Source: Pseudomonas moorei (GTDB lineage Bacteria; Pseudomonadota; Gammaproteobacteria; Pseudomonadales; Pseudomonadaceae). Taken from it: a DNA stretch of 64,000 nucleotides. The notes under the pieces are model-generated. The model saw nothing but the letters and a program-made list of their open reading frames with translations, did no database searches and had not been told where the DNA came from. Of this stretch, positions 61,184 to 64,000 are shown in pieces; position 1 is the first letter of the stretch, and each line of letters starts with the position of its first letter. The stretch covers positions 1 to 64,000 of the forward strand of contig NZ_VZPP01000002.1 of assembly GCF_008801475.1 (NCBI RefSeq), written 5' to 3'. A program made the position numbers and the translations under genes.

Positions 61184-61578
61184 TGCCTAGATCCCTGTAA
61201 GTGCTGGCCCAAGACTATCGAGTTATCTATCGAAAAAAAGCGGAAAATTTTGCTTTGAAATATCGAGAAATACGATCAAGAGTCTGAAATAGCTGAGTTA
61301 AGGAAAGATTAAAGGGCAAATTGTCAGAAAAAGTGAATACAAATCTGAGAACACCTGTACTGAAAGATTTATTCGATTTCTGCTCGCGGTTTTTTTCAGG
61401 CAAAAAATGGGGGCCCTGAGGCCTGGCGCGAACCTATTTTCCGGGCGGCATCGCGTTCTGGCGGGAGCAAAGGCACTGTTCGTTGGTGCCTTGGCCGGAG
61501 CACGCAATACAGGAGGGGATTTGGTGGGTTACGAAGGCGAGCAATCAGGCTTTCCTGGGCTCGCCATGGTTGGCTTCT
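61184..61578. other. AT-rich gap, no supported gene
   Basis: The part from 61184 to about 61400 is AT-rich with many A-tracts and must hold the yceJ promoter. The rest has open frames without a good start or composition; I see no real gene. Confidence 0.5.
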
Positions 61579-61737
61579 CTAATTATGGTAGACCGGGCGT
61601 ATCTGTAAGCATTCAGGATCGTACGGATTCATCTCACATTTAAAGTCCAGTTCATGACCATGTCCTTTAGGAAAAAAATGGCCATCTACACAGCCAGAAA
61701 GTGCGATCAATCCAATTATTAGTGCGAGTGCTTTCAT
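61579..61737 (-). CDS. Small lipoprotein, 52 residues
   Basis: ATG at 61737 is preceded by a strong ggaggt. The frame encodes a lipoprotein signal (MKALALIIGLIALSGC, Cys at 16) and a short mature part rich in His, Cys and Asp (GHFFPKGHGHELDFKCEM, then DPECLQ and a TAG stop). Two further cysteines and four histidines could bind a metal; that is an inference. I do not recognise the family. It lies in an AT-rich gap beyond yceJ and is read toward yceJ. Confidence 0.65.
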   Translation of the reverse strand: MKALALIIGLIALSGCVDGHFFPKGHGHELDFKCEMNPYDPECLQIRPVYHN

Positions 61738-62084
61738 ATGACCTCCAGGTTTTGAAGATCCTGGGTTTCAAGAGCAGCCGCTCTCTATCATTTCATTCTG
61801 ATTCGGTTGTGGGATGTATCTGATACATCGCTGAGGCGTGTAGGACTGCGCAGATGAAGCCGGAATTTCTGATGTTTTATGGCAAAAAAATAACGGTCTT
61901 TGCGAGCCAGTCGGCTCAAGAACCGCAAAGGACACGTCAACTGCCAGACGCCTGCCAGCAGCGTCTGAACGCCCGATACAAAGTAGCCCAATCGACACAA
62001 TGGGTTGTCCCCACGCGATGCATTGCATAGGCTTGCGCGATTGTATGTCCGCGCTTGTCACGGACCGCCTCCAGGAGAGTGAAA
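61738..62084. other. Gap between the small lipoprotein gene and bioA
   Basis: No gene is supported; two minus-strand open frames lack start signals and family resemblance. It should contain the divergent promoters of the lipoprotein gene and of bioA. Confidence 0.5.
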
Positions 62085-63491
<1,407 letters not shown>

Positions 63492-63508
63492 CCGTCACTG
63501 CACGACCC

Positions 63509-63641
63509 TGTGGCGAGGGAGCTTGCTCCCGTTGGGCTGTGAAGCGGCCCCAAAACCTGCAACCCCGTTTTTCCAATTGTATGGCATCCACTGGATTTAC
63601 GACGGCGGCGCAGTCGGGCGGGAGCAAGCTCCCTCGCCACA
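63509..63641. repeat. Second REPIN family element
   Basis: tgtggcgagggagcttgctc and its inverse enclose about 80 bp; same family as at 6.8 and 47.6 kb. Confidence 0.88.
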
Positions 63642-63676
63642 AAAGCGACTCCGATCGTATTTAGTAGAGAACTCAA

Positions 63677-64000
63677 ATGAGACTGTCCCGCTTCTTTATC
63701 GACGCCCCCCTGAGTACCGGCGAGCACGAATTGCCCGAAGCCCAGGCCCATTACATCAGCCGCGTGTTGCGCATGGCTGAAGGCGATCTGCTGCAACTGT
63801 TCGATGGCTCGGGCCAGGAATTCCGCGCCACTCTGGTGGAGGTCGGCAAGAAACGTGTCGTGGTGCAGATCGACGAGCAGTTCGCCGGTCAGATCGATTC
63901 GCCACTGCAGATCCATCTGGGCCAGGGCCTGTCCCGTGGCGAGCGCATGGACTGGGCGATCCAGAAAGCCACTGAACTGGGTGTCACCGAAATCACCCCG
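63677..64000 (+). CDS. rsmE: 16S rRNA m3U1498 methyltransferase RsmE (cut by window end)
   Basis: The first 108 residues of RsmE: the N-terminal PUA-like domain begins MRLSRFFIDAPLS, with AHYISRVLRMAEGD near residue 25 and the start of the SPOUT domain (LGQGLSRGERMDWAIQKATE near residue 83). It methylates N3 of U1498 in 16S rRNA. The rest lies beyond base 64000. It follows bioA, an order shared with P. aeruginosa. Confidence 0.93.
   Translation, partial: MRLSRFFIDAPLSTGEHELPEAQAHYISRVLRMAEGDLLQLFDGSGQEFRATLVEVGKKRVVVQIDEQFAGQIDSPLQIHLGQGLSRGERMDWAIQKATELGVTEITP

Noticed and set aside
61407..61643. 78-codon plus-strand open frame in the gap after yceJ
   Set aside because: No ribosome-binding site and no family resemblance; its end overlaps the better supported minus-strand lipoprotein gene.
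61768..62061. 97-codon minus-strand open frame upstream of bioA
   Set aside because: No start signal, and the sequence lies where divergent promoters are expected.

Overview
The window looks like chromosomal DNA of a fluorescent Pseudomonas (P. fluorescens group). The protein set, codon use and operon orders match Pseudomonas core loci. More than twenty short inverted-repeat elements of the Pseudomonas REP/REPIN type are scattered between genes. I see no phage, insertion sequence, tRNA, rRNA or CRISPR array, and no RAYT transposase that could mobilise the REPINs.

Region 1 (about 0.2-20 kb) is a quaternary-amine catabolic cluster. It holds the carnitine module (regulator cdhR, binding protein caiX, cleavage enzyme cdhC, dehydrogenase cdhA, thioesterase cdhB) plus a gamma-butyrobetaine dioxygenase that would feed it. 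Next come the glycine-betaine regulator gbdR and the serine dehydratase sdaB, then the choline/betaine/carnitine ABC transporter cbcXWV. The BCCT choline transporter betT faces the divergent betI-betB-betA choline oxidation operon. Together they import gamma-butyrobetaine, carnitine, choline and betaine, convert the first three to glycine betaine, and remove the serine made further down the pathway. Operator-like sites are visible: 21-bp-period direct repeats upstream of caiX and cbcX, and a perfect 20-bp palindrome in the betT-betI gap. Stable intercistronic hairpins follow both binding-protein genes.

Region 2 (20-36 kb) is mixed: a second TldD/PmbA-type pair, an MdtD-like exporter, the RNA helicase dbpA, a YhiN-type flavoprotein, a YccS-type membrane protein, an orphan periplasmic solute-binding protein, an ElaA-type acetyltransferase, a winged-helix/YgjP-metallopeptidase pair, a REC-PAS-GGDEF-EAL protein with one altered EAL residue, and a family-7 polysaccharide lyase.

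Region 3 (36-45 kb) is the central-carbon cluster fba, two small lipoproteins (one MliC-like), pgk, epd and tkt on the minus strand. It is followed by a divergent ArsR-methyltransferase gene and metK. A perfect 12+12 bp palindrome lies in the divergent gap.

Region 4 (45-54 kb) holds ligB, a DUF1090 protein, a c'-type cytochrome lipoprotein, mltA, MAPEG and EamA membrane proteins, an MFS exporter, a formate/nitrite-type channel and an acyl-CoA thioesterase.

Region 5 (54-64 kb) starts with an SAH riboswitch in front of ahcY, then metF, an orphan solute-binding protein, the RhlE-type helicase rhlE2, yceI with a cytochrome b561 gene, an unlisted 52-residue lipoprotein, bioA and the start of rsmE. 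Regions 3 and 5 together encode most of the S-adenosylmethionine cycle (metK, ahcY, metF), with one transcription-factor candidate and one riboswitch for its control.

I found no clear new multi-gene system. The most useful leads are the regulatory sites, a possible small RNA between gbdR and sdaB, the TldD/PmbA pair, the MliC-like lipoprotein inside the glycolytic cluster and the tiny lipoprotein at 61.6 kb.
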